A stretch of DNA of 64,000 nt, from positions 102,045-166,044 of the forward strand of contig JAXGGA010001175.1 of the NCBI GenBank assembly GCA_038373865.1. The letters are read 5' to 3'. A program made the position numbers and the translations under genes. This document shows positions 1 to 10,031 of this stretch, piece after piece (the first letter of the stretch is position 1; every line of letters begins with the position of its first letter). The notes beneath the pieces were generated by a model. It worked only from the letters and a program-made list of their open reading frames with translations. It searched no databases and had not been told where the DNA came from. The stretch comes from Uloborus plumipes (Eukaryota; Arthropoda; Arachnida; Araneae; Uloboridae).

Positions 1-354
1 ACTACCAACCACAGATTTGCAGCGCAAACCAAACTCAAAATCTATTTTATGTCAGAAAAAGGTAAACGAAAAACTACTTTGCTTCAAGCTTAGGTAAAAT
101 TTAAAGTTATGGCACATTATTAAACACTTGTTGAAACATTTATGTGTTATTTGAGCAAGCGCTATGAATATTTGTATACATTTTACGCGTGAAACTTATA
201 AATGAAGTTTTGATTTTAGCTTATTGCATCACTACAAATACACTTTTTTCTTTCACACTATCTGTCAGTCTTCAAAATCTTACAAGAAATGAACAACAAT
301 TTATCACTGCCGCAAGTGACATCACGTTTGTTGCTCAGGTCTTCTATCTCGGTG
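1..354. other. No gene seen; AT-rich flank
   Basis: No recognisable coding region, RNA gene or repeat was found here. The one open frame (69 codons from about 189) matches no family I know and runs into the inverted-repeat arm that begins near 355. Confidence 0.5.
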
Positions 355-1290
355 GTTACTGTCAACCGCGCCTAGCACTAGCGAACCATTCTACTTAAAA
401 GAAGGGTGATGGGTTGTGAGTGGGAACGTTCAGAAGTTTTCGATGTAAAACTTGTATTTGCTATCCTTTTGACACATTCAACAAGTTATGTATTTGAAAT
501 AAGCATCATTCTATGTTGTTTGATACGGTTCAAAATGCTTCTTATTACCATTCTCTTTATTGTTGTCTTACCTATCACCCCTATTTTTGTAAGATCAGAG
601 AAGACCTGACGCATGCATAAATACGCGGAAGGTTTTACCGAAGAAAATCAGACAGTACAGTTGAACTGCACGCTACAACAAAACCTCGTTTTCATTAGGC
701 TACCAGTCAGGCCTCATGCATTTTTTAACTTGGATCAGAAGCATGTCACAGCCAGCACAGCACGGATAAAGTTATATTACGCTGCAAGGTTTCTTGACAC
801 TGGCGGCGTTACGTCAGTCAATGAAAAACAAGCTAGATAAAACGTCACAGCCTATTTTGCGAATTAGAGGAGATTCTTAACTGTTTCTGAGCTCTTATTG
901 GCTCCGCGCGTAGTGACGTTTAGTGTCAAGTTAAGTTGCTTTCTGGCATAGTAATCAATAATATGAAAAGTCAATAACGGAGAAGTAATTTGATTTTCGT
1001 CATTTTAAATGTGCTTTTTTTAATTTTCTTATTTGAGTTTTATGAGCTTATTTCTGAAATTTTTTTTTTAAATAACCTATCAAAATTCTTACATTAAACA
1101 CTAACTACAGCTCTACTTGGAAAGGAACTGATATCTACCTAAATGAGCATGTCTTTTCTTTTCTTTCTTTATGATTCTTTTTTTTTCTTTCTTTATTTAC
1201 TAACTAGCTGACCCGGCGAACTCTGTTCCGCCTTAAAGGCAATAAATAAGCAAATTTTTGAATTTATTAAGTTTTTTATTTTAGAAAATA

Positions 1291-1342
1291 CAAAAAAAAA
1301 AAATAAATAAATAAATAAATAAATAAAATAAAATAAAAAAAA
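1291..1342. repeat. A-rich (AAAT)n microsatellite
   Basis: A run of A followed by about six AAAT/AAATA units, inside the Helitron. It is probably an expansion of an A-rich spacer. Confidence 0.85.
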
Positions 1343-1401
1343 TTAAGTACCTACATTAATCATTCATTATTGTTTTTGTATTTCAGTACATAGGTTGCTC
1401 T

Positions 1402-1692
1402 TCACTTTAGTACCTTGTGATACACAACATTTTTTGTTTTATTATCAGGCGCAAAAACAAACAACGCAGATGGTCTTCAGGCCCGTGAACATGCCACATA
1501 TAATTGACCATGGGAAAAACAGTGTTGTTTTAGAGTCAAACCACAAACTTTTAAGGATTGGCCTTGTGATTTGTTGATGGTCATGACAAATGCAAGACGG
1601 ATCGGAAATTTAAGTCTTTTAAATTCAAACGGCATATCGGTTGGGATCATCGGGATCCTCGGAATGAGCAATCGTTTCTGACAGCTTATCAC
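1402..1692 (-). pseudogene. Helitron helicase (PIF1 family), C-terminal remnant
   Basis: In Helitrons this protein joins an HUH replication initiator to a 5'-3' DNA helicase for rolling-circle transposition. Only the last part of the helicase remains. Visible motifs on the minus strand are FPIRLAFVMTINKSQGQS (helicase motif V region) and FSHGQLYVACSRA (motif VI). After an in-frame TGA at 1477-1479, the typical tail continues as RPSALFVFAPDNKTKNVVYH and stops at 1402-1404. The Rep domain, Walker A and Walker B are absent. Loss of over 1,000 residues plus an internal stop make it non-functional. Its position inside the TC/CTAG-bounded element confirms the Helitron call. Confidence 0.9.
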
Positions 1693-2379
1693 ATATAAAT
1701 TTCAAGAGAAGTAACGCGTTTGTTTATAATTTATTTCACAAAAAAGTCAAATAACACTCAACGCACAGCTAACTTACAACCTGTTTACAGCGCTCCGGAA
1801 GCTGCCAGAACGTGTGTTTTATGTCGCTCAGCCATGTAGGTGTCAAAAAAGGCTTCGTAAAAAGGCGAAGTCAATAAGACATTTTTTTCTATTTATGTAA
1901 CTGACACACATAAATTATAGCCTATGTCCGTCTCCTGGCTCTAAGCTACCTACCCACCAATTTTTAGCCATATCGGCACAGCCGTTCTTGAGTTATAATT
2001 AGTGTAACTAACACGACTTTCTTTTATATATATAGATTCCATGTATGAATTGTTACGTTTGTAAAGTAAATCACAGAAATAATCCTCTTATAAAGAGAAA
2101 AACAAGCAGTTGAAAGTAATTCACATGCAACCTGTTTTGTGTTTCAGCACTATTCTATGCCATTTAAACCAAAAGATATATTTGATGATTTCAAGATCCG
2201 ACGAATACGAATAATTACCTTTCTTAGCATAATTTCTTAATCAATTATCTTAATAAAATTGCTAACATGCATTAATTATTGAACTCTAATTATTTCATTA
2301 TGAGAACAGCATTCTAAAGCTTACAAACAGCTAATTTTCATTGAATAATTTCGTAGAGAACTTCAAAATTTATTAATCA

Positions 2380-2720
2380 AAAATAACAACAGATGGCGCT
2401 ACACAATCTGCTAGAAAGTCTTCCGAGACCAGACGATTATTTCGGCTGTGCGAAATAATATCTATCTACCATGTTTCGAACTGCAAATATAATTATCGCA
2501 GTAATTTGTTCAAGAAAAAGAAGGCGCGTCGAACGTGCGATTTAAATTCGAACGAATAATCAGACGCGAGGGAGGAAAAGGAACTATTTCCTTCTGGTTT
2601 ACCTTTGGGGATTTTATTCCATCGACAAATTCTTTACAGAATTGAATTTTCTCCACATCTCAACTCGCCTCATCTCGGCATTTACGCATGCGTTCGAATT
2701 AAGGTATCATAATATCCGTT
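2380..2720. other. Complex non-repetitive block, possible regulatory DNA
   Basis: Compared with its AT-rich neighbours this stretch has higher sequence complexity, a more even base composition, several CpG-containing words (GGCGCGTCGAACGTGCG) and no sign of being a repeat or an ORF. It lies within the inverted-repeat element, so it may be element-internal. No function can be assigned. The call of possible conserved noncoding DNA is an inference from texture only. Confidence 0.25.
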
Positions 2721-3913
2721 TCATCAAATTTTGATTTCGTTAAAACAGTATTTGCTTCTTCCGTGGATAATATGCCCTGGGGTTTTTTAATTCTGCAAGG
2801 TAAATTATTTAGAAAAGTTAAATAATAACTTGAAGTTGCTTTATGTATCTTTTAACTCTTATGTCTGGGGTATTTATTTGTATTACTGGAAATAAATAGA
2901 AAAAAGAGAACAGTTGGGAAAAAAGCTGAGAATTGATGCACGCTTAGGGGTTATTAAAATTTGTTTGAAGTCTTTTTCTATTTTAATTGATTTTACAGAT
3001 GGGTTCTTTATTACTGGTCGGTGGAAAAAATTTACTTAAAAAAAAACTTTTATTTTTGTATTTCTTTATTTTTCGTAAGTATTTTGATTTCTCCTTTTTT
3101 TTTGCATTTACCAGTTTTCTTTTTCTTTTTTCTTAATAAGCAACATATTTCAATGGATACTATACTCGGTAACTTTAAAAAAAAGCGTATAAAGTTTAGG
3201 AATTTTGCGTCGTCTCCATGGAAACCGTACGAAAGAAAAGAGCTCCACTTTTTCATGCACTGTTGTTGAGGCATTTCATTTATCTTACGTTTAATCGAAA
3301 TAGGCTTAAGCTTTTATTTTATCCTCATTAATTGCTAAAAATTGCGGCACAGAGCCTCAGTACGGAAGAAACCAAAGATAAATTCCTAAAACATTTGGGG
3401 AGCCCAACAGTACAATATTTACACCATCCGTGAAAGACTCATTTATACTGTCTGATTTTCTTAGGTAAAACCTTCCACGTATTTATACATACGTCAGATC
3501 TCTGATTTCACCAACATAGGTGTTATAGGTAAGATAATAATAAGGAGAAGAATAATAAAAAGCATTTTGAGCCGTATCAAACAACGTGGAACGATGCTAA
3601 TTTCAAATACATAGTTCAGTTGAATGTGTCAAAAGGATAGCAAAAATGTAAGTTTTAAATAGAAAACTTCTGAAAGTTCCCACTCACAGCCCATCACCCT
3701 CTTTTTAAGTGGAATGCTTCGCGAGTGCCAGGCGCGGTTTTCACGGTCGGGCAGTAACGCTTTTTTTTTCTGGCAATTCTCTTTTTTTCAATTGAAACAA
3801 AGGAAAATAATGTTGCTTTGTCATATTCTTTTGAACAAAATACAATGAATTAAAAGAAAGGAAAAGTTTATTATATAATATTGTATTTTCAATTTTATTT
3901 ATCATATCACACC

Positions 3914-3997
3914 GAGAATGAAAGGGGCACTTGTCTTTATTTTAAGTCTACGGGAATTTAGTGCTAATCAAATTTAAAAAGTGCCCCTTTTATTCTC
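3914..3997. repeat. 84-bp hairpin (small foldback MITE)
   Basis: GAGAATGAAAGGGGCACTT (3914-3932) is answered by its near-perfect inverted copy at 3979-3997 across a 46-bp loop. No target duplication was identified. Confidence 0.65.
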
Positions 3998-4184
3998 TGC
4001 CCGATATGCTCATGCATTTTGATCTATAGTAGTTACGGAGAGAGCAACTAACTCCATTATATTCATTAGATATCGTAAAAAAGGAACTGGAAATTGCTAA
4101 GCAGTGTTACCATTTGCACTGGTTTGCAGCTAAAAATACAGTTTTATGGTGCTTCTGGTTCCTTATTTAACCCCAATGTATAAA

Positions 4185-4419
4185 AGCTATTTCACGAAAA
4201 CGGCGCCATTTTATCCCGCACGTGACGCTCATGTATTTTATTTGAAAAGGAGTAGTTTTAAAAGGTAATGGACAAAGTGCTTGATCTAAGAAGTCCCACA
4301 CCGGTTTGTGATTTCTTAACCAACATATCGTTCATTATCCTTTAAAATCACTACTTTTTAACTAAAATGCATGAGCGTCACGTGCTGGACAAGATGCTGG
4401 CATTTTCGTGGAATGGCCC
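4185..4419. mobile_element. 235-bp foldback MITE
   Basis: Left arm AGCTATTTCACGAAAA (4185-4200) and onward through CACGTGACGCTCATG is mirrored by the right arm ending CATTTTCGTGGAATGGCCC at 4419. Centre is near 4302. The arms hold a perfect E-box CACGTG. A related copy is at 44127-44290, so this is a dispersed family. Confidence 0.65.
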
Positions 4420-4431
4420 ATAACAGAAATG

Positions 4432-4695
4432 AATTGAAGGGGAAAGTGGATAAAGGTGATATGTGACAGTTGTTTTACGTACTTTTTACCATGGATGTAG
4501 GTATTAAGGTAATAATTTTTTTTTTGAAACATTTTTCCAAAAAATAAAAAAAAATTGTCACATATCACCTTTATTCACTTACCCCTTCGATTGTGTTTGT
4601 GAGTTAACACAATTGAACACACCCTAATTTGAATTTGTGTAAAACGGCGAAATTCAAATGTCACATATCACCTTTATCCACTTGCCCCTTCAATT
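4432..4695. mobile_element. 264-bp MITE with a 37-bp terminal repeat present three times
   Basis: AATTGAAGGGGAAAGTGG opens a 37-bp block at 4432-4468. It occurs inverted at both 4556-4592 and 4659-4695. The outer pair form terminal inverted repeats. The middle one suggests two overlapping copies or an internal duplication. All share the core AAAGGTGATATGTGACA. Confidence 0.7.
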
Positions 4696-5893
4696 ACGAA
4701 TTATTTGTGACTTCTATGCTTTTATTTAATGCAAAATCAATCGCTATCATAATGACTTTGAACACTTAAAAATGAACTTTCTCTATATTAAAAAATCCAC
4801 TTTTTAATTAAGCAATTTATCACTTTTTTTGGGAGTGGGGACACACATTGAGATGGAATTTAAATTTGTTAAGCTTTTAAATATATTTATGTTATGTGCA
4901 CATATTTTGATTCAGATAGTTCAGCATTTGTCAGCCTTTTATTAATCGCTACCCAGTATTCAATTATAGTTTTTTTTGCTTCCAATTCCCTCAAATCACA
5001 AAATTGTAATATAAATAATGATGTTTTTTTCTTTTTGAATATGTTTACTCTCAATGTATACCAAGAACCTAGCTAAAATTCTGCTCAAAAATTATGAAAA
5101 TTTTTTTTTAACTGAAAAATAGCATTTCACAGATTTCATCGCGTCGGGATGTTTCAGTTAAATTTGGTTCTACTTGATTCTTTATCCAAATAATTATATA
5201 AATACCCATATTCTTTAACAAAACATTTATTACTACAAATATTTTTCATGAAACAGTTATAATATTATTTCATTATACGTTTACATTACCCCAAAAACAG
5301 AAATTCATTTTAGTGCAGCATTACTTTTTTGATATAAATAACTTATGTTCCACTAATGAATCATTTAAATTCCTCTAATGAAATTAACAATGCTATTGTG
5401 TAAAAGGTTCAAAACAACAATAGCGACAAAATAAAAATACATTACTGATGGTAAAAAGTAATTGACTTTAATATAATACTTGAGTAAGGAAACACTAATT
5501 GAAGTAACTAAGTAACTAATTGAAGAGTGGATTATATCTTATTATGCAAAATGTATTTTGCTTTTTTATTGTCTTTCAGTAACAAATCAATTTTTCTGCA
5601 TTATTTTCGTTCTTCTGGGCCCGCTTTTTAGAGTTATCGCGTCCCTAAGGGACGCACCTCACATGTTGAGAATAGCTGAGAGCTAAGATAATGCTTACAT
5701 TTTATGTTATGCTTTTTAAACTGTTATATTTCTGTACCTCAGAGCCAGACTAGCGAATGTCCAAACATGGCGCTTTTCAGTTCATTACTGCTTTATATGT
5801 TGAATCTTAGTCCGCATTGATCTACGAGAACGTTTCTCTGTAAAAGAAATTCCTTTACAATTAGTTAGCAGTGCTAAAGAGCGTAGTTTGTAT
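4696..5893. other. No gene seen; AT-rich spacer
   Basis: No coding or repeat family was recognised. The only local structure is a perfect 8-bp-arm palindrome GCGTCCCTAAGGGACGC at 5639-5655 in a small GC-richer island. Confidence 0.5.
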
Positions 5894-6528
5894 CAGGGCT
5901 GCAACTAGACTCTTGTTTCGGAGAGGGTTTTACCAAAGTATTTTGCTCGGAGTCTATATTATTAGTAAAATTTGAATTTGTATTCTATAACTTTTTGGCA
6001 AGAATAGATGCTTGATAGACGTTAATATAAAAAATGTTTTAAAAAAATTTACATTTTTTATGAAAACACTATGTATCTTTGAATTAAAGAAAAAGATCTG
6101 ATGTGTACACTGCTTAACTTCGTCCCTGTTAAATATTCTATGCTCTTTAATCACTTAAAAAGAAGAGATACGTTTACTCGTATACGCACATTCTAAGTAA
6201 TACTTCTGAAGTTTCAAAAGAATTTTTATGTTTTTTTAGTGGTATTCAAAATTCGAAGGGAAAAAGTGTATTATTCTGTAAGAAATGATGTTTGAAATAG
6301 CTACAATGAAAATAAATACTTCATTAAAAAACCACTTAATTTGTACAATTATTCAATAATGGTAATTTTATTTTTTAACTGAAATTGAAAAATTATTAAA
6401 ATTTTTTTAAATCAAACGATTAAAAAATTTTCAGCAAAAAAGCACATGAAAAGTTTTTTTTTTTAATAGTTTTGAAAATTTTCGGAGGGGGTTTGAACCC
6501 TAAAAACCCAACCTTAAATACGGCCCTG
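5894..6528. mobile_element. Non-autonomous hAT-type element, 635 bp
   Basis: Starts CAGGGCTGCAAC and ends with ATACGGCCCTG, the inverse of CAGGGCCGTAT. CAGGG termini are typical of hAT elements. The flanking octamers GTTTGTAT (5886-5893) and TGTTGTAT (6529-6536) match at six of eight positions, fitting an aged 8-bp target duplication. No transposase remains. An AT-rich interior and several A/T runs suggest considerable age. Confidence 0.6.
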
Positions 6529-6699
6529 TGTTGTATGCATCAGACAAACTCTTTTGCTTTTTGCTCTCTCCTCAAAAGTAACGATAACTAGACACGTAAG
6601 TGTGGCTTTGAGATACAGATTTTTTTATTTGCCTATTTCTAATTTGATACTCATTCCAAATATTGACTGTGAGCGCTTACTAGAATAAATTATCTTAAA

Positions 6700-7320
6700 C
6701 GGAAGTCATAGTAAAATTAAAAAATAATGCCTCAGACTTCACAATGGGTGTCATTTACTCCAGACAATACCTGCAGGGAGCAAGTATTGAAGATCGGAAC
6801 CGAACTACCCCACTTAATCATCGAACTCGGAACCCTGAAAGCAGTCTCCACCTACAGGTGACTTTTCAATGGGACTTCATCCCCAGCATTCCAAGACGTC
6901 TTCGCACAGATCTCATCGTCCAGCCTGCTGCTCGTCGAAGCCTTTAATTTTTGCATCACCGGGTAGACAATGCGCCCCATGAAAGATGGGGCCGTGATTT
7001 GTAAAGCTATTAAGAGGGGAAGGGGCCCTCTCTAATGCGACGGCTGACTTGGAAATGGAAGTTCGCCGAGGGACTTTAATTGACATCATAATACACTTAT
7101 CAGTGTTTAGGCCGGGCAGTGACGGCGGATTAATAATTACTCATAATGGCTTTGGGGGATAGCGTTTGAATCCAAGATCGAGATTAGTTAAGAGACATAT
7201 TAGGAGAAGGGCGGTCGGCGGGGGGTCGGGCACAAATTGCGGAAAATGATTGCCGCGGTAAATGTCATGACATATGAAATGTGGGAGTAAATGCGAATTT
7301 TTAAAGAATATGCTTTTTTT
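6700..7320. other. Complex non-repetitive block, candidate conserved noncoding element
   Basis: GC-richer and complex compared with the window, with no repeat signature. It contains clustered homeodomain- and GATA-like words: TTAATTGACATCA, CTTATCAGTG, GGATTAATAATTACTCAT. A 67-codon open frame (6744-6947) has no recognisable domain and is probably accidental. Regulatory function is inference only. Confidence 0.3.
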
Positions 7321-7532
7321 TTTTGTAAAAACACTTTTTAATTAGATGTAGATGAAAATGTTTCTTATTTTTGTACAAGTTAGCCCAGTTAATTTCATAG
7401 ACAAATTTTCACAAAAGTGTATGCTAATAAGCGGGATATTCCATCATCTGGGATAAAAATTGGTTAATTACGATTGTTGTGTGTTCCATGAAAATTTATT
7501 ACATTATGCGGGATATTCTTTTAACAACTTAA

Positions 7533-7616
7533 CCCTAGAATACTAACGTGTTTTTTTTTAACGCTAATACTAAATAGAAAGATGAGTAAAAATTACTCAT
7601 GATTAGTATTCTAGGG
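7533..7616. mobile_element. 84-bp piggyBac-type MITE
   Basis: TTAA (7529-7532) is followed by CCCTAGAATACTAA. The inverse TTAGTATTCTAGGG is followed by TTAA (7617-7620). A TTAA target duplication with CCC-starting terminal repeats is diagnostic of piggyBac-family elements. The whole unit folds into a hairpin and has no coding capacity. It lies 22 bp left of the pogo element at 7639. Confidence 0.85.
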
Positions 7617-8287
7617 TTAAACGGACTTATAGATAGTAGGGGAGACCGGGGCAGGTTTACGCATGGGGCACGTTTACGCAGCGCACTTTTTCAGAAACGT
7701 GTTGTAGTTTGCTCAACATCGGTGACGACAGATTCATCCGGGCACCTATCGGATATTCTCACAAGAATTTTAGCCTCAGTCGAGCTTCTGCCTATCGCGC
7801 AGGGAGGATTATCTGTTTTCTGCCAAAGTGACTAATTTTGTGTTCAGCTTACTAAACCTTATTGTGAACTAATAATACTTTGTTAAAGATAAACAAATAT
7901 ATGAACGAACGCAGAATTTAGTGCTCTTTTTAAAAATGTAATTGTTTTGACGGAAATGTTATTGTATTTGGTTGTACTTTAAAAATAAGATAGAAAGTAA
8001 CGACGGGGCACGTTTATGCATCGACGTCGGGGCACTTTTACGCAGTATGAACGTGCGTAAACGTGCCCCGAGGTAGGTGCGTAAATGTGCCCCAGAAGCT
8101 TTTTTAGCACCGTATCGCCATAGAACGTCTGTATTTTTAATCCATTTAGCTTCGCAATTTCTCATTTTATGTTTAATTGAATTACAAATTCATCTGTTGT
8201 AGCTAATTATCATATAGTTTCTGTACTCATGCTTGTACACTTTAAATTTTATAAACTATTCAGCGGGTAATTTTCTTCATGTTACAG

Positions 8288-9173
8288 ATGGTAAGACATT
8301 ATGTTACAAAAACTCTTAGAAAGATGTTCGACATAAAACTAATAAAAAATACCGTACTAAAAGTGAGACTTGGTCAAGCCGCAATTAGAGGGGCTGCCAA
8401 AAATTATGGTTTAAATGACAAGACGGTAGCTAACTATTGCAAAAAATGGGCTAACCTATCCAATGAGGACCTGAAAACGCAAGATGAAAATGAAAATGTC
8501 AGTAGAAAATTTCTTATAATATTTTGGACTATTTTATGAAGTTTTAAATTGTTTTTTTTTTTTTCAATGAAACCAAATACGATTATAAAATTTAAATTTA
8601 ATAATTCACACTGTGAAATTTTTAAATGGTATTCAATGTCATTTTCACTAGATGAAGCACCCCCCCCCTCCCCCACCGCTAATTTGAATACCATTCAATT
8701 AGCGGCGCATTTCATTTCAACAGTTAAAGTAGTAAATGTGCAATTAATTTTCTATTGCGGGAAAGGTTTTAAATATTCACTAATGTTATTCTGCATAACG
8801 CTGGCTACCGTCAAAGCTCTTATACCCCCCTCCCCCACCTAATGTGGAGGTATATTTTACTTTTTCCCACAATATATAAGCTTTTGGGCAGGTGAATCGG
8901 TGTCGAGTGTTATTAACAGAAAAGGGTGTCTTTTATGCAGCATGTAGCTCATTTATTTATGCATATATTTTCACTCAAAACTTTTTTCCGCAGCTTGATG
9001 AACCAACTCCTGATTCAAAGGTTCCATTGACTGCAGAGGCAACATTGGCTCCAAAGAGAAGTCCGCAATCCTTAACTGATTCTCCAGTTAAAGAAGCTCT
9101 CAGACAAGAGCAGTTAGAAGCAAAAAAGAAAAAAAATTATTTCACAACAGAACAAAAACAAGAAACTACTTAA
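8288..9173 (+). pseudogene. pogo/Tigger-like transposase, catalytic core lost
   Basis: Pogo-group transposases bind element ends through an N-terminal pipsqueak-type helix-turn-helix and cut with a DDE domain. Here the N-terminal piece (8288-8539) begins MVRHYVTKTLRKM and contains KVRLGQAAIRGAAKNYGL-NDKTV, the pipsqueak-like helices with the expected A-x-x-YG-L spacing. The frame then hits stops. A separate open stretch at about 9000-9173 holds LTDSPVKEALRQEQ followed by lysine-rich sequence, like the C-terminal tail of these transposases. The region between, where the DDE core should be, shows no catalytic motifs and is only about 450 bp, so it is deleted. Non-functional. Confidence 0.7.
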
Positions 9174-9284
9174 AAATTTACTAGTTTATGTGAAAGCAGA
9201 GCAAGAAGATAGCAAAGGAAAAAGAATTAAACCAAAAAATGCCAAAAAAAAAAAAAAACAGTTGGCGTTGGCAACCTCTGCAAA

Positions 9285-9478
9285 AATTAACGACTGAAAC
9301 TACTTAGTCATTTTCTTCATCACTTCGTCATCAGAATCATTCTCTATTTTAATCGGCAATAAGCCCGATGTTTTTAGTTTATCCTACAAAATGTTCTTTT
9401 ATTAATTTTCTTTATTTTTTGTTAGTAAAAACTGTAACTTTGATGGTTAAAATGACTAAGTAGTTTCAGTTGTTAATT
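9285..9478. mobile_element. 194-bp hairpin MITE nested in the pogo element
   Basis: AATTAACGACTGAAACTA begins a 30-bp arm at 9285-9314 whose inverted copy is at 9449-9478 with one mismatch. A direct repeat containing AATAAGCCC and AAAATGTTCTTTTAT lies partly inside and partly beyond its right end (about 9348-9425 and 9474-9550). Confidence 0.6.
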
Positions 9479-10031
9479 GGTAATAAGCCCTGAGTTTGCA
9501 GTTTATCTAAAAAATGTTCTTTTATAAATTATCTATTTTTTTTTTCAAACAGTGCATGAAGTTATAAATAAAACATTTTAAATTAATTAAAAATTCATTT
9601 CTCTCAATACTTGGCACTCTAATAACGTGCCCCTCAATGCGTAAACGTGCCCCAATGTCGATGCGTAAACGTGCCCCAAATTGCGTAAACGTACCCCGAA
9701 GTTGCGTAAAACGTGCCCCGATGTCGATGCGTAAACGTGCCCGCCTAATGCGTAAACTTGCCCCGGATACGGGGCACGTTTAAGCAACAGGCTTTGTCCT
9801 AAATATTATTTTTTTAACGCTTAAATGCAAACACAAGGCGAAAACTGAATGCATAAATTTGAACTTCATTAAATGCTTAATAAGAATATAACATTTGAAA
9901 TTTCCGAAATTGAAACATAAAAATTAGAAAATTCGCGGAAAAAAATCCGCGTAAATGTGCCCCGCTCTCCCCTACATTAGTTAACTTGTAATATAAGCCA
10001 GTATTTCAATTTTGCTGGTTTGCTGAATATA

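Larger units (their letters stand above)
1204..2036 (-). mobile_element. Helitron, 833 bp, internally deleted, both termini present
   Basis: On the minus strand the element starts with TC (2036-2035) preceded by A (2037). It ends with CTAG (1207-1204) followed by T. This is the canonical Helitron arrangement of A|TC...CTRR|T with no target duplication. An imperfect hairpin, GGCGGAAC-AGA-GTTCGCC, lies about 10 nt before the CTAG end. The interior encodes the C-terminal end of a PIF1-type helicase (1402-1692). At 833 bp it is far shorter than an autonomous Helitron (several kb), so this is a deletion derivative mobilised in trans or a dead copy. It sits inside the older inverted-repeat element 355-3758. 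Confidence 0.85.
355..3758. mobile_element. Element bounded by ~310-bp inverted repeats
   Basis: Arms at about 355-664 (direct) and 3438-3758 (inverted) match over almost their whole length. Both run from an outer GTTACTG through a GGGTGATGGG block and a TTTTGACACATTCAA block to an inner GAAAATCAGACAGTA. Identity is high but imperfect, with small indels. Both arms carry a conserved TATA-like stretch (CATAAATACGCGG and ATAAATACGTGG). Long terminal inverted repeats 3.4 kb apart indicate a DNA transposon or inverted duplication. The interior holds a Helitron (1204-2036) and unique-looking DNA, and no transposase is visible, so it would be non-autonomous. Target duplications were not identified, so outer limits are good to a few bases. 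Confidence 0.65.
7639..9972 (+). mobile_element. pogo-type DNA transposon, decayed, 2.3 kb
   Basis: Inverted termini GGGGAGACCGGGGCA (7639 on) and, read inverted, GGGGAGAGCGGGGCA (from 9972) are flanked by TA on both sides (7637-7638 and 9973-9974). This matches the Tc1/mariner/pogo insertion rule. The word GGGGCACGTTTACGCA and close variants recur as subterminal repeats at about 7647-7685, 8006-8095 and 9628-9786. They are presumably transposase-binding sites. The interior encodes pieces of a pogo/Tigger-like transposase. A 194-bp hairpin element (9285-9478) is nested within it. Confidence 0.8.

Noticed and set aside
189..840. Three consecutive plus-strand open frames of 67-75 codons
   Set aside because: No recognisable domain. 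They overlap the inverted-repeat arm, and the other arm does not keep the frames.
3021..3274. Overlapping 74-82-codon frames on both strands
   Set aside because: Low-complexity lysine/phenylalanine-rich translations of A/T runs.
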